Below, piece by piece: positions 1 to 6,385 of a stretch of 8,642 bases of DNA (positions are counted from its first letter, which is position 1; every line of letters begins with the position of its first letter). The notes under the pieces were generated by a model. The model was not told where the DNA came from and ran no database searches. It saw nothing but the letters and a program-made list of their open reading frames with translations. Position numbers and translations under genes: made by a program. The DNA comes from Beijerinckiaceae bacterium (GTDB taxonomy: Bacteria > Pseudomonadota > Alphaproteobacteria > Rhizobiales > Beijerinckiaceae), in assembly GCA_947455285.1 (NCBI GenBank), contig CANGOK010000139.1, positions 1 to 8,642 of the forward strand. The letters run 5' to 3'.

Positions 1-831
1 AAGATGACGCGCCACAATGCGCCCAATTGTTGCTGGCGCGGCGAGATCCGCGCCACCATAAAGCAACAAAGTCGGCGTCTTCATTTGCGCAAGGGTCGAC
101 CAATTGAACTGGTTCAGAAGTTTTGGTCCCTGCCGGTTGCCGGCCAGCGCCTTGTGCTCCAGCTCGATCCAGGCTTTCGCCCCTGCTGGATTGGCTGATC
201 GATATGACGGGCTCAACTCCCGGAAATCGGCAGGCAACTCATCAAAACCATTAAGACGCGATCCGGCGGTGGCGTCAGAAATTTCCTGCTCAGCAATATT
301 GCCAAGCGATCCTGCGGAGACGATCAGCTTGCGCAAGCGAGACGGAAAAGACATGGCGTAATCTAGCGAAATAGTGCAGCCGGCCGCAGACGCTACGAGA
401 CTGAATTGCTTGAGGCCAAGAGCATTGGCGAGATCATCGATATCGCGCGCATATGAGCCAGGGCTGGCTTTATCGACGGGCTCAGAACCATAATGCCCAC
501 GACGCGACCAGGCGATGACCCGATAGCCCGCCCGGACGAATGCTGGCTCCTGATAAGCCCAGATCAGCGCGCTTCCCGTTGCAGGATGCATGAGAATGAT
601 CGCAGGCCCATCTCCACCGGAGTCACGCACAAAGACCTTGCCGGACGGCAGCTGGACGAGACCTTCCTTCATCGCCATACGTGCGGGAATAGGGACAGGC
701 TCAAAGGGATCGGCAAGAAACGACTGCGCCATCGTTTCATCAGCCTCAACAATAAGCCCTGCAGTAACGGCTGCACCTATAAGCAACGCGGATCTGCGCG
801 TGGCCTTGTTCGTTTCACGATTTTTATTCAT
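1..831 (-). CDS. exported alpha/beta hydrolase-fold protein with altered nucleophile elbow (C-terminus beyond window)
   Basis: Reading the minus strand from the ATG at 831 gives 277 codons with no stop down to base 1, so the gene is cut by the left edge. The N-terminus looks like a Tat-type signal: ATRRSALLIGAA at residues 10-21, a hydrophobic stretch to about 28, and a possible cleavage near TMA|QS (35/36). The rest follows the alpha/beta hydrolase fold: strand IILMHP (78-83), RRGHYGSE (110-117), the elbow LVASAAGC (145-152), then LDYAMSFPSRLRKLIVSAG-like helix and strand, and a late strand LLLYGGAD carrying the likely acid Asp near the left edge. Aligned to the usual LVGHSMGG, the nucleophile Ser is Ala149, with a Ser one residue earlier (148). 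The catalytic His would lie outside the window. The start overlaps the stop of the upstream binding-protein gene by ATGA, implying translational coupling. Fold confident; substrate unknown, and ordinary Ser hydrolase activity is doubtful. Confidence 0.85.
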   Translation of the reverse strand, partial: MNKNRETNKATRRSALLIGAAVTAGLIVEADETMAQSFLADPFEPVPIPARMAMKEGLVQLPSGKVFVRDSGGDGPAIILMHPATGSALIWAYQEPAFVRAGYRVIAWSRRGHYGSEPVDKASPGSYARDIDDLANALGLKQFSLVASAAGCTISLDYAMSFPSRLRKLIVSAGSLGNIAEQEISDATAGSRLNGFDELPADFRELSPSYRSANPAGAKAWIELEHKALAGNRQGPKLLNQFNWSTLAQMKTPTLLLYGGADLAAPATIGRIVARHL

Positions 832-1874
832 TTGAACAGCGCCTCGTAAACTTTGGCCCATTTGGGCACCTGGCTGTCGATTTCGAAGGGCGTCATGTAA
901 ACGGCCTTGAACTTTTCACCATCCGGCCGGAGCGAAGGATCGCGCGGCGGGACGTCCGGATCCACGGGCATGTAGTCGGCGTCGCGAAACAATTGCTGCC
1001 CCTCGGGTGACGTCAGGAAATCCAGAAACAGCTTGGCGGCGTTTTCATGAGGCGCGGGCTTTGTGATCGACATGACGCCGAGCGCGGCCAGCGCAGGCTC
1101 CAACTTGATCCAGTCCACATGCGCGCCTTTGGCCGCGCTGATGCCCGGATGGTAATTGAAAATCTGCAGCCCGATCGCATATTCACCCGCAATCACCTGA
1201 TCCAGCAATTGACGGGCGGAGACGCGCACCCCGGTCATGTTCTGGGTCGCGAGTTTACGCAGATAAGCCATGCCCTTTTCTTCGCTCATATGGGTAAGAA
1301 CCGTTCCGATGAAGCCTGAAGATCCCGAGGCGGAGACATTGCTGCTCCATGCCATCTTGCCCTTCCACTTGGGATCGAGCAGATCCTCGAAGGTCTTGGG
1401 CTCGCTTCCTTTGGGAATGAGATCGGTGTTGAAGCCCGGCGTCAGAACGTAAAGATTGGCTGCGATCCAGCGCCCTTCGGGATCTGACAAGTGCTTGGGG
1501 AAACGCTTCGCGGCATCTGGTGACCAGCGCAGCACCATGCCTTCCCTGTCGAGCGTGACGACCTGTGAAAAGCCGTCAAAGATATCGGCCTGCATACGCC
1601 CCGCCTTGCCCTCGTTGAGAATGCGCAGCGTCACGTCGTTATGATCGGCCCGGACATAATTGACCTTCACGCCATATTTCTTCTCGAAGACGGCGGCGGC
1701 GGGCCGTACGAACTGATCGACGATTAGCGTCGTGTACCAGGTGAGCGAGCCTTCCTTCTTCGCCGCATCGATCAAAGCCTGATCAGCAGCGCGGCTTACG
1801 GATGCGTTTAGAACGCTGGCTGCGACGAGAGCGCCGAACATGACCGCCCTGCTTGCGATCCATTTGTGAGCCAT
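828..1874 (-). CDS. ABC transporter periplasmic substrate-binding protein (type 2 fold, iron/thiamine-like family)
   Basis: A 348-residue extracellular solute-binding protein. The signal peptide is clear: MAHKWIASRA, a hydrophobic core VMFGALVAASVL, and likely cleavage at SRA|AD (29/30). The mature start ALIDAAKKEGSLTWYTTL is typical of the AfuA/FbpA-like branch of type 2 periplasmic binding proteins, as are VFEKKYGVKVNYVRAD, the ADIFDGF segment, the DLLDPKWKGKMAW segment and the C-terminal AAKLFLDFLTSPEGQQLF. Length fits the family. Such proteins deliver a ligand (Fe3+, thiamine, polyamines, organic acids) to an ABC permease; none is in the window. ATG 1874 is chosen over an in-frame TTG at 1889 because a strong GGGGAGGG lies four bases upstream of it and the TTG would put that site inside the gene. 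The stop overlaps the start of the exported hydrolase by ATGA, so the pair may share a ligand. Exact ligand unknown. Confidence 0.9.
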   Translation of the reverse strand: MAHKWIASRAVMFGALVAASVLNASVSRAADQALIDAAKKEGSLTWYTTLIVDQFVRPAAAVFEKKYGVKVNYVRADHNDVTLRILNEGKAGRMQADIFDGFSQVVTLDREGMVLRWSPDAAKRFPKHLSDPEGRWIAANLYVLTPGFNTDLIPKGSEPKTFEDLLDPKWKGKMAWSSNVSASGSSGFIGTVLTHMSEEKGMAYLRKLATQNMTGVRVSARQLLDQVIAGEYAIGLQIFNYHPGISAAKGAHVDWIKLEPALAALGVMSITKPAPHENAAKLFLDFLTSPEGQQLFRDADYMPVDPDVPPRDPSLRPDGEKFKAVYMTPFEIDSQVPKWAKVYEALFK

Positions 1875-1878
1875 CACG

Positions 1879-1886
1879 CCCTCCCC
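1879..1886 (-). promoter_or_regulatory. ribosome binding site deciding the start of the ABC binding-protein gene
   Basis: The minus strand reads GGGGAGGG here, four bases before ATG 1874. It supports that ATG over the in-frame TTG at 1889, which sits upstream of this purine run. Confidence 0.7.
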
Positions 1887-1927
1887 CAAAGCGGGTCTTC
1901 ACGCTCGCGTTCTGCCAGCCAGTTTAA

Positions 1928-1940
1928 CCCAAGCGTTGGG
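1928..1940. repeat. short inverted repeat in the divergent intergenic region (possible operator)
   Basis: CCCAA-GCG-TTGGG: two perfect 5-bp arms around a 3-bp centre. It lies between the two divergent genes, about 55 bp before the minus-strand start and 90 bp before the plus-strand start. Placement is compatible with a regulator dimer controlling both, but the site is short and no regulator gene is visible. Confidence 0.3.
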
Positions 1941-1963
1941 GCCGCCAAGCTAAAAGTGGCGAG

Positions 1964-1993
1964 ATGACATGGCGCCGAAAGCCCGGCTATATT
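1964..1993 (+). promoter_or_regulatory. putative sigma70-type promoter for the plus-strand Bug gene
   Basis: ATGACA at 1964-1969 (five of six bases of TTGACA) and TATATT at 1988-1993 (five of six of TATAAT) are separated by 18 bp. The element ends 37 bp before ATG 2031, leaving a short leader with the ribosome binding site. Found by eye, so a chance match is possible. The opposite direction has only a weak candidate (TTGGCG, 16 bp, TAAACT on the minus strand). Confidence 0.4.
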
Positions 1994-2030
1994 CGGACCA
2001 GCGATAAAAATATCCCCGGGAGGGAGCGAT

Positions 2031-3050
2031 ATGTTCAGATATTGCAGCATGGCGCTGGCCTTGATGCTGACCACGCCAGCGCTCGCACAGAACAGCGAGG
2101 GGCCTTACAAGGGCATGCAACTGCGGATCGTCATCAGCGCAGGCGTCGGCGGCGGATACGACGCTTACGCCCGACTGCTTGCGCGCCACATCGACAAGCA
2201 TATCGCCGGACGGCCGGCCATCGTATTGCAGAACATGCCCGGCGCGGCAGGAATGCTCGCCACAAACTGGGCCTATAGCGTCGCGCCAAAGGACGGAACC
2301 GTTTTGCTGGCGACTTACAACGCCCTCATACCCGAACCCCTCTTCGGCAATTCAGCCGTACAATTCGATCCTATGAAATTCGAATGGATCGGGTCCATTG
2401 GCAAGCAACAAAACATCTGCGTCACCTGGCATACCAATCCCATCAAGACGATTGATCAGGCCATCGGTCAAAATCTAACGGTGTCTTCCACCGGTGCATC
2501 AGGTTTTTCAGCGACCATGGGTCTTGTGCTCAATGCGCTGCTGCAGACCAAGATCAAGGTTGTACTTGGCTATGCGACCAATGAGGCGCGGCTCGCCGTG
2601 GAGCGAGGCGAGTCAGATGGCATCTGCGGCCTATCATGGTCCACCCTGAAGGCGTCCAATCCCGACTGGATACAAAACAAGCGCCTTAACGTTCTCGTGC
2701 AGACCGGATCGAAACCTCATTACGAGTTGCAGGACACGCCATTGCTCGTTGATCTCGTGAAAGGCGAGGCGGATAAGAAAGTCGTGGAGCTGATTTCCTT
2801 CTCAGAAGATATGGGCAGACCTTTTGTCATGCCGCCGGGCACGCCAGAAAACCTCGTGCAAGCCGTGCGGCGCGGCTTCGACGCCACGATGGAAGACCAC
2901 GACTTTCTGGAGGATGCGCGCAAGGGCATGATGGAGGTCGACCCGCTGACGGGCGAGGAAATGAAAGCCTCAATCGAACGCAACTACAAGGCTTCCCCCA
3001 CTCTCATCAAACGCGCTGCGGAACTGTTGGCGAGCAGCGAGAAGAAATGA
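2031..3050 (+). CDS. Bug/TctC-family tripartite tricarboxylate transporter substrate-binding protein
   Basis: A 339-residue exported binding protein of the Bug (TctC-like) family, which captures small carboxylates and other solutes for a TctAB membrane pair. The signal peptide is MFRYCSMALALMLTTPALA with likely cleavage after residue 19 (ALA|Q). The ligand-pocket loop after the first strand is SAGVGGGYDAYARLLARHI, followed by VLQNMPGAAGMLATNW and VAPKDGTVLL, all characteristic of the family. WHTNPIKTI, SWSTLKASNPDWI and GRPFVMPPGTP mark the second lobe. Length is normal. A GGGAGG Shine-Dalgarno sits seven bases before ATG 2031. This is the only plus-strand gene. It is divergent from the ABC binding-protein gene and converges, with no gap, on the catabolic operon. 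It resembles the partial Bug protein at 8000-8642, so it may serve the same pathway. No TctA or TctB gene is present. Ligand unknown. Confidence 0.93.
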   Translation: MFRYCSMALALMLTTPALAQNSEGPYKGMQLRIVISAGVGGGYDAYARLLARHIDKHIAGRPAIVLQNMPGAAGMLATNWAYSVAPKDGTVLLATYNALIPEPLFGNSAVQFDPMKFEWIGSIGKQQNICVTWHTNPIKTIDQAIGQNLTVSSTGASGFSATMGLVLNALLQTKIKVVLGYATNEARLAVERGESDGICGLSWSTLKASNPDWIQNKRLNVLVQTGSKPHYELQDTPLLVDLVKGEADKKVVELISFSEDMGRPFVMPPGTPENLVQAVRRGFDATMEDHDFLEDARKGMMEVDPLTGEEMKASIERNYKASPTLIKRAAELLASSEKK

Positions 3051-3053
3051 TCA
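3048..3053. other. abutting convergent stop codons (TGATCA)
   Basis: The plus-strand Bug gene ends with TGA at 3048-3050 and the minus-strand hydrolase ends with TGA at 3053-3051. Together they form the palindrome TGATCA with no base between the genes. Any terminator for either transcript must therefore lie within the other gene. Confidence 0.9.
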
Positions 3054-3860
3054 GGCTGGGTGCGGCATCAGTCCATGCGTAGTTAAAAACGCGGATACCC
3101 GCTCATTGAAACCCGGCGGGTCTTCAATGAAACAACAATGCCCGGTCCCAGGCATGATGACATGTTGCGAATGAGCGATGAGCCCGGCCGTGCGCGTTCC
3201 TCCCGCCAAGGCGCTGTCATGTTCGCCATTCACGATGAGCGTCGGCGTTTGATAGGCGCCAAGCCGCGGCGTCAGATCTGACACGGTCAGCGCCCCGAAA
3301 ACATGCGCGATGGCTTCGGCGTCGAGAGCAACTCCGCGCTCAACGAATCCCTGGAGAAATGCGCGCCCCACGTCCGAGTCCGCCCAGCCCTGCGTCACGC
3401 CGTGACGCAAATGGCCAAGATGGTACTCACGCAGCGTTCCCGCCGCCGAATGAGCACGATAAGCTGCTATGCGATGATCGAACTGATTTTGCGGTCCCGA
3501 CTGTCCTCCAATGAGAATAGTTCCGGAAAAAACGTCCGGATGATCGCAAGCCAACATCAGCGAGATCTTAGAACCGATGCTGCACCCCATGACCACGGCG
3601 CCCTGCGTGACATGAAGATCCCGCAGCACGCCCATGACGTCGTCGCCCATCTCGCGCAGACTGAAGGGCTGATGGGGTTTGGCGGAGTCGCCCCATCCCC
3701 GAAGGTCCATGGCGATGCAGGTGAAGCGGTCCTTGAACGCCTCGACCTGATAATCCCAAAGCCGCCGATCGAAAGGCAGCGCATGGATCAGCACAAGCGC
3801 AGGGCCAGACCCGGAAACCGTGTAGTGGATGTCGAGGCCATTGGCTGTGCTGACGGGCAT
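3051..3860 (-). CDS. alpha/beta hydrolase with intact Ser-Asp-His triad
   Basis: A 269-residue cytoplasmic alpha/beta hydrolase without a signal peptide. In order: VSGSGPALVLIHALPFD (16-31, first strand and oxyanion loop), IAMDLRGWGDSAKP (49-62), nucleophile elbow VMGCSIGSK with Ser94, the PTLIVNGEHD strand with acid Asp215, and GTGHCCFIEDP with His241. The triad is therefore complete, unlike the exported hydrolase at the left edge. The fold covers esterases, lactonases (3-oxoadipate enol-lactonase-like), C-C hydrolases and dehalogenases; the last is unlikely because the nucleophile is Ser rather than Asp. It is the last gene of the minus-strand operon, 24 bases after the YciI-like gene, with GGAG eight bases before its ATG. 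It probably hydrolyses an ester, lactone or C-C bond in a late intermediate. Its stop abuts the stop of the convergent Bug gene, and its 3' end contains the inverted repeat at 3103-3130. Confidence 0.92.
   Translation of the reverse strand: MPVSTANGLDIHYTVSGSGPALVLIHALPFDRRLWDYQVEAFKDRFTCIAMDLRGWGDSAKPHQPFSLREMGDDVMGVLRDLHVTQGAVVMGCSIGSKISLMLACDHPDVFSGTILIGGQSGPQNQFDHRIAAYRAHSAAGTLREYHLGHLRHGVTQGWADSDVGRAFLQGFVERGVALDAEAIAHVFGALTVSDLTPRLGAYQTPTLIVNGEHDSALAGGTRTAGLIAHSQHVIMPGTGHCCFIEDPPGFNERVSAFLTTHGLMPHPA
3083..3102 (-). terminator. terminator-like hairpin and T run inside the end of the hydrolase gene
   Basis: The minus strand reads GCGG-GTAT-CCGC, then G, then TTTTT and AA. A 4-bp GC stem followed by a T run resembles an intrinsic terminator for the operon. 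It falls about 30 bases before the hydrolase stop codon, so stopping here would give a non-stop message. The stem is short and efficiency is doubtful. Confidence 0.25.
3103..3130. repeat. 28-bp inverted repeat at the convergent gene junction
   Basis: Outer arms TCATTGAA (3103-3110) and TTCAATGA (3123-3130) are perfectly complementary. Inner arms ACCCG (3111-3115) and CGGGT (3117-3121) are also complementary around a single G, with one unpaired C at 3122. The realistic hairpin has an 8-bp outer stem, a bulge and about three to four inner pairs. It codes for IEDPPGFNE of the hydrolase and lies 53 bases after the Bug stop codon, so it would be at the 3' end of that message. Next to it on the minus strand is the T-run hairpin at 3083-3102. 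Confidence 0.65.
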
Positions 3861-3884
3861 GGAAAGCGCTCCAGATCTATAAGC

Positions 3885-4205
3885 TCAGGCTTCGAACCAG
3901 GTCCGCTGCCACGGGATAACCTCCACACGCCGCTGCCCCGCCTTGCAGAAAGGCTCCTCAAGGGCGATCGCCTGCGCCTGCGCAAGGGAATGCGCACGCA
4001 GGATGACGAGGCCCGCGGCATGACGCACGCCAGTTTCATCTTTCGTCGCGCCAGAGCCGAACATCAGCTTGCGATCGAGCAGATCCTGCAGAAAGGCGCG
4101 ATGCCGGTTCATCATTTCCGCATCGGAGGCGGGCAGCGCCGGTGGGTCATCATTCATCCGATATAAGAGCACATAAAGCTGGTCCATACGCCGCACGTCA
4201 GCCAT
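3885..4205 (-). CDS. YciI-like family protein
   Basis: A 106-residue protein of the YciI-like ferredoxin-fold family (relatives include muconolactone isomerase-like and chlorophenol-pathway dehydrochlorinase-like proteins). Family marks are the opening strand DQLYVLLYRM (8-17), a helix with His35 (MMNRHRAFLQDLL), a LMFGSG turn (47-52), the strand HAAGLVILRA, and a C-terminal EEPFCKAGQRRVEVIPW segment. The last is the usual 'DPF..AG....VEV.PW' signature, with Glu84 where Asp is commoner. No signal peptide. ATG 4205 is preceded by GGGAGAGGA four bases upstream; Met7 lacks such a site. It sits 22 bases after the aldolase-like gene and 24 before the hydrolase, inside the operon. These proteins are seldom assigned a reaction. 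An isomerase, lyase or intermediate-handling role is plausible here, but this is inference. Confidence 0.85.
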   Translation of the reverse strand: MADVRRMDQLYVLLYRMNDDPPALPASDAEMMNRHRAFLQDLLDRKLMFGSGATKDETGVRHAAGLVILRAHSLAQAQAIALEEPFCKAGQRRVEVIPWQRTWFEA

Positions 4206-4227
4206 GTTCCTCTCCCGTTATGTGAGT

Positions 4228-5013
4228 TTAGTCCCGATAGCTCGGATCGATCTTGTCCAGCATCATCAACAAGGCTGGCCACATGTCGGGACGACCATTC
4301 TTGCCCGGCACATCATCACGGTCGTGCTGGCGCGCCGCATGTTCCTGCACCGCAGGCGAAAGCTGGATCAGCTTGCCGCCGCTCTGCATGGCCTCAAGCT
4401 GGATCTTGCAGCTCTTTTCCAGATTGAGCATGGCGTGGTAGGCGCGCCCAATGCTGGCGCCGCAAGTCAGCAATCCGTGATTGCGGAGGATCAGCGAATT
4501 CTTGTCGCCGATATCCCGCACGAGACGCGAGCGTTCGTCGAGATCGTCCGACTTGCCCTCGTAGTCGTGATAGGCGATGCGATTGTAAAAGCGCAGAGAC
4601 TTCTGCGATAGAGGCAGCAACCCCTCTTCAAGACAGGCGACAGCCATGCCCGCAATCGTATGGGTATGGATAATGCAGACCACATCAGGCCGCGCGCCAT
4701 GGATCGCTGAGTGGATCACGAAGCCAGCCGGATTGATTCCGTATTCGGACTGCGAAACGATATTCCCGTGAAGATCGACCTTGATGAGGTTCGATGCCGT
4801 CACTTGGCAGAAAAGCAAACCATAGGGATTGATGAGGAAATGCTCATCAGGCCCAGGCACGCGCGCCGAAATATGCGTAGCCAGCAGGTCGTCCATGCCA
4901 TTGAGCGCTATGAGCCGGTAGCAGGCGGCAAGGTCGATACGCATCTTGCGCTCGGCCTCGCTGATGGGCGCCTCATGGATCTTGCGATGAATGGAAACTG
5001 GCGTCGTCGCCAT
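4228..5013 (-). CDS. class II aldolase/adducin-family protein
   Basis: A 261-residue cytoplasmic protein with the class II aldolase/adducin fold (relatives: L-fuculose-phosphate aldolase, L-ribulose-5-phosphate 4-epimerase). The N-terminal part has IDLAACYRLIALNGMDDLLATHISARVPG (26-54) and INPYGLLFCQVTASNLIKVD (61-80). The metal site is preserved: His116 and His118 in CIIHTHTIAG, and His179 in ILRNHGLLT. The Glu that in fuculose aldolase lies four residues before a His in the SSEWRFH segment aligns with Gly97 in NPAGFVIH, by my hand alignment. Metal binding is thus likely, but the usual aldolase mechanism is uncertain; it might be a decarboxylase, epimerase or other lyase. GGGGAGGGGGG precedes ATG 5013 closely. 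It starts 34 bases after the monooxygenase stop, the widest gap in the operon. Its stop is TAA, whereas every other complete gene here ends in TGA. Confidence 0.9.
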   Translation of the reverse strand: MATTPVSIHRKIHEAPISEAERKMRIDLAACYRLIALNGMDDLLATHISARVPGPDEHFLINPYGLLFCQVTASNLIKVDLHGNIVSQSEYGINPAGFVIHSAIHGARPDVVCIIHTHTIAGMAVACLEEGLLPLSQKSLRFYNRIAYHDYEGKSDDLDERSRLVRDIGDKNSLILRNHGLLTCGASIGRAYHAMLNLEKSCKIQLEAMQSGGKLIQLSPAVQEHAARQHDRDDVPGKNGRPDMWPALLMMLDKIDPSYRD

Positions 5014-5047
5014 GTCAGCCCCCCTCCCCGATTGTTGTTATCAGTCC

Positions 5048-6376
5048 TCACCCGCGCTGCGGCGTTGGCAACCCCAATTTCTGACGTAGGGTCTTACCCT
5101 CATAAGAGGTTCTGAACACACCCCTGCGCTGTAGCTCCGGCACCAAATGCTTCACGATCTGTTCGACACCCGTTGGGAACATGGGTGGGATCACGTTGAA
5201 GCCGTCGGCGGCTTCGTTGTGGAACCAGCTTTCCATCACATCCGCCACATGGGTCGGCGAACCGATCAGCTGGAAGTGTCCGCGCCCACCTGCGATCTTC
5301 TGATAGAGCTGACGGATGGTGAGCCCGTCCCTCCGCGCCGCCGCCAGCAACAGACCCGCGCGCGAAAAAACGTCGCCGCCGGGCGCCAATTCCGGCACCG
5401 GCCCGTCGATGTCGTATTTGCTCATGTCGGCCTGCATATACCGCGACAGCAGCGAGATCCCGACGTCGGGATCGATGAGATCCTGCAACTGCTGGAAGAC
5501 TTCTTCCGCTTCAGCCTGCGTCTCACGCACCAGAATGCCAAAGCCCGGCATGATCAGAACCGCGCCGGGATCGCGGCCCGCCTCGCGCGCCCTGCGCTTC
5601 ACATCACGATAGAAGATCTGCGCTTCCTCAAATGATTGCTGCGCTGTGAAAACGACCTCGGCAGTCTCGGCCGCGAGTTGACGCCCATCCTCTGAAGCGC
5701 CTGCCTGAACCACGATCGGTCGCCCCTGCGGCGACTTCGGGATCATCAGCGGCCCGCGCACCCTGAAGAACTCGCCTTCGTGATTGAGCACATGCAGCTT
5801 CGCCGGATCGTAATAATGCGCATGTTCTCGATCGAGGGTGATCGCATCCTGATCGAAACTGTCCCATAGACCACGCACCACCTCGACGAATTCGCGGGCG
5901 CGGCGATAGCGCGTTTCCTTGTTCGGATGAACGCCGCCGCCGAAATTGCGCGCCTCCGGCGGATGGGCTGACGTAACGACATTCCATCCACCTCGCCCGC
6001 CGCTCAAATGGTCGAGCGAAGCGAAACGGCGGGCGATGAGATAGGGCTGGTCGTAGGTCGTCGTCGCCGTGCAGACGAGGCCAATGTTTTCGGTCACTGA
6101 CGCCAGCGCCGTCAGCAAGATCATGGGATCGATGCGCACGCCAATCGCAGTGCGTGGCAAGGTCTCGGGCGTGAACTTTTCGCCAGACAGCGAGTCCGCC
6201 GAGAAAATGAAATCGAACAGGCCCTCCTCAGCCGTCCTGGCGAGGCGGAGGAGTTTTTCAAAATCCAGCTCGGTATCAGGCCAGGCCTCGGGATGAAGCC
6301 ATGAAGCCACGTGATGCCCCGATTGCGCCAGCATGAGGCCCAGCTTCATCTGGCGAGATTTGCCGCTATCGATCAT
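5048..6376 (-). CDS. LLM-class FMN-dependent monooxygenase, NtaA/SnaA/DszA type
   Basis: A 442-residue bacterial-luciferase-like monooxygenase, full length for the NtaA/SnaA/DszA(SoxA)/MoxC group. The fold starts at KLGLMLAQSGHHVASW (11-26), then GLFDFIFSADSL (52-63), GLVCTATTTYDQPYLIARRF (99-118), and the hallmark ASLDHLSGGRGGWNVVTS (119-136). ARNFGG (142-147), RYRRAREFVEVVRGLWDS (156-173), QGRPIVVQAGASEDGRQLAA (217-236) and GSPTHVADV (372-380) follow. Known members use FMNH2 from a separate reductase and oxygen to cleave C-N bonds (nitrilotriacetate, EDTA), oxidise sulfones or other heteroatom substrates. No reductase is in the window. It is probably the key oxidative enzyme of this operon; the substrate cannot be read. 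ATG 6376 is chosen because GAGGA, overlapping the previous stop codon, lies six bases before it; Met10 has no such site. Nine bases separate it from the degenerate MBL gene. Confidence 0.93.
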   Translation of the reverse strand: MIDSGKSRQMKLGLMLAQSGHHVASWLHPEAWPDTELDFEKLLRLARTAEEGLFDFIFSADSLSGEKFTPETLPRTAIGVRIDPMILLTALASVTENIGLVCTATTTYDQPYLIARRFASLDHLSGGRGGWNVVTSAHPPEARNFGGGVHPNKETRYRRAREFVEVVRGLWDSFDQDAITLDREHAHYYDPAKLHVLNHEGEFFRVRGPLMIPKSPQGRPIVVQAGASEDGRQLAAETAEVVFTAQQSFEEAQIFYRDVKRRAREAGRDPGAVLIMPGFGILVRETQAEAEEVFQQLQDLIDPDVGISLLSRYMQADMSKYDIDGPVPELAPGGDVFSRAGLLLAAARRDGLTIRQLYQKIAGGRGHFQLIGSPTHVADVMESWFHNEAADGFNVIPPMFPTGVEQIVKHLVPELQRRGVFRTSYEGKTLRQKLGLPTPQRG

Positions 6377-6385
6377 TTCAATTCC

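Noticed and set aside
1875..1889. TTG start five codons upstream for the ABC binding protein
   Set aside because: The strong GGGGAGGG lies downstream of this TTG and is placed correctly for the ATG at 1874. The signal peptide also looks natural from that ATG.
1874..2074. Minus-strand 66-codon frame ending in TGATG overlap with the ABC binding-protein start
   Set aside because: It would be a leader peptide, but its start lies inside the divergent Bug gene, across that gene's own promoter region. It has no family resemblance and no clear ribosome binding site. Probably chance.
3048..3053. TGATCA as a possible regulator or methylation site of interest
   Set aside because: It arises simply from two abutting TGA stop codons on opposite strands; a six-base palindrome alone carries no weight.
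3303..4166. Plus-strand open frame of about 287 codons
   Set aside because: Antisense to the alpha/beta hydrolase and YciI-like genes, both strongly supported. No domain, no ribosome binding site and basic low-complexity composition.
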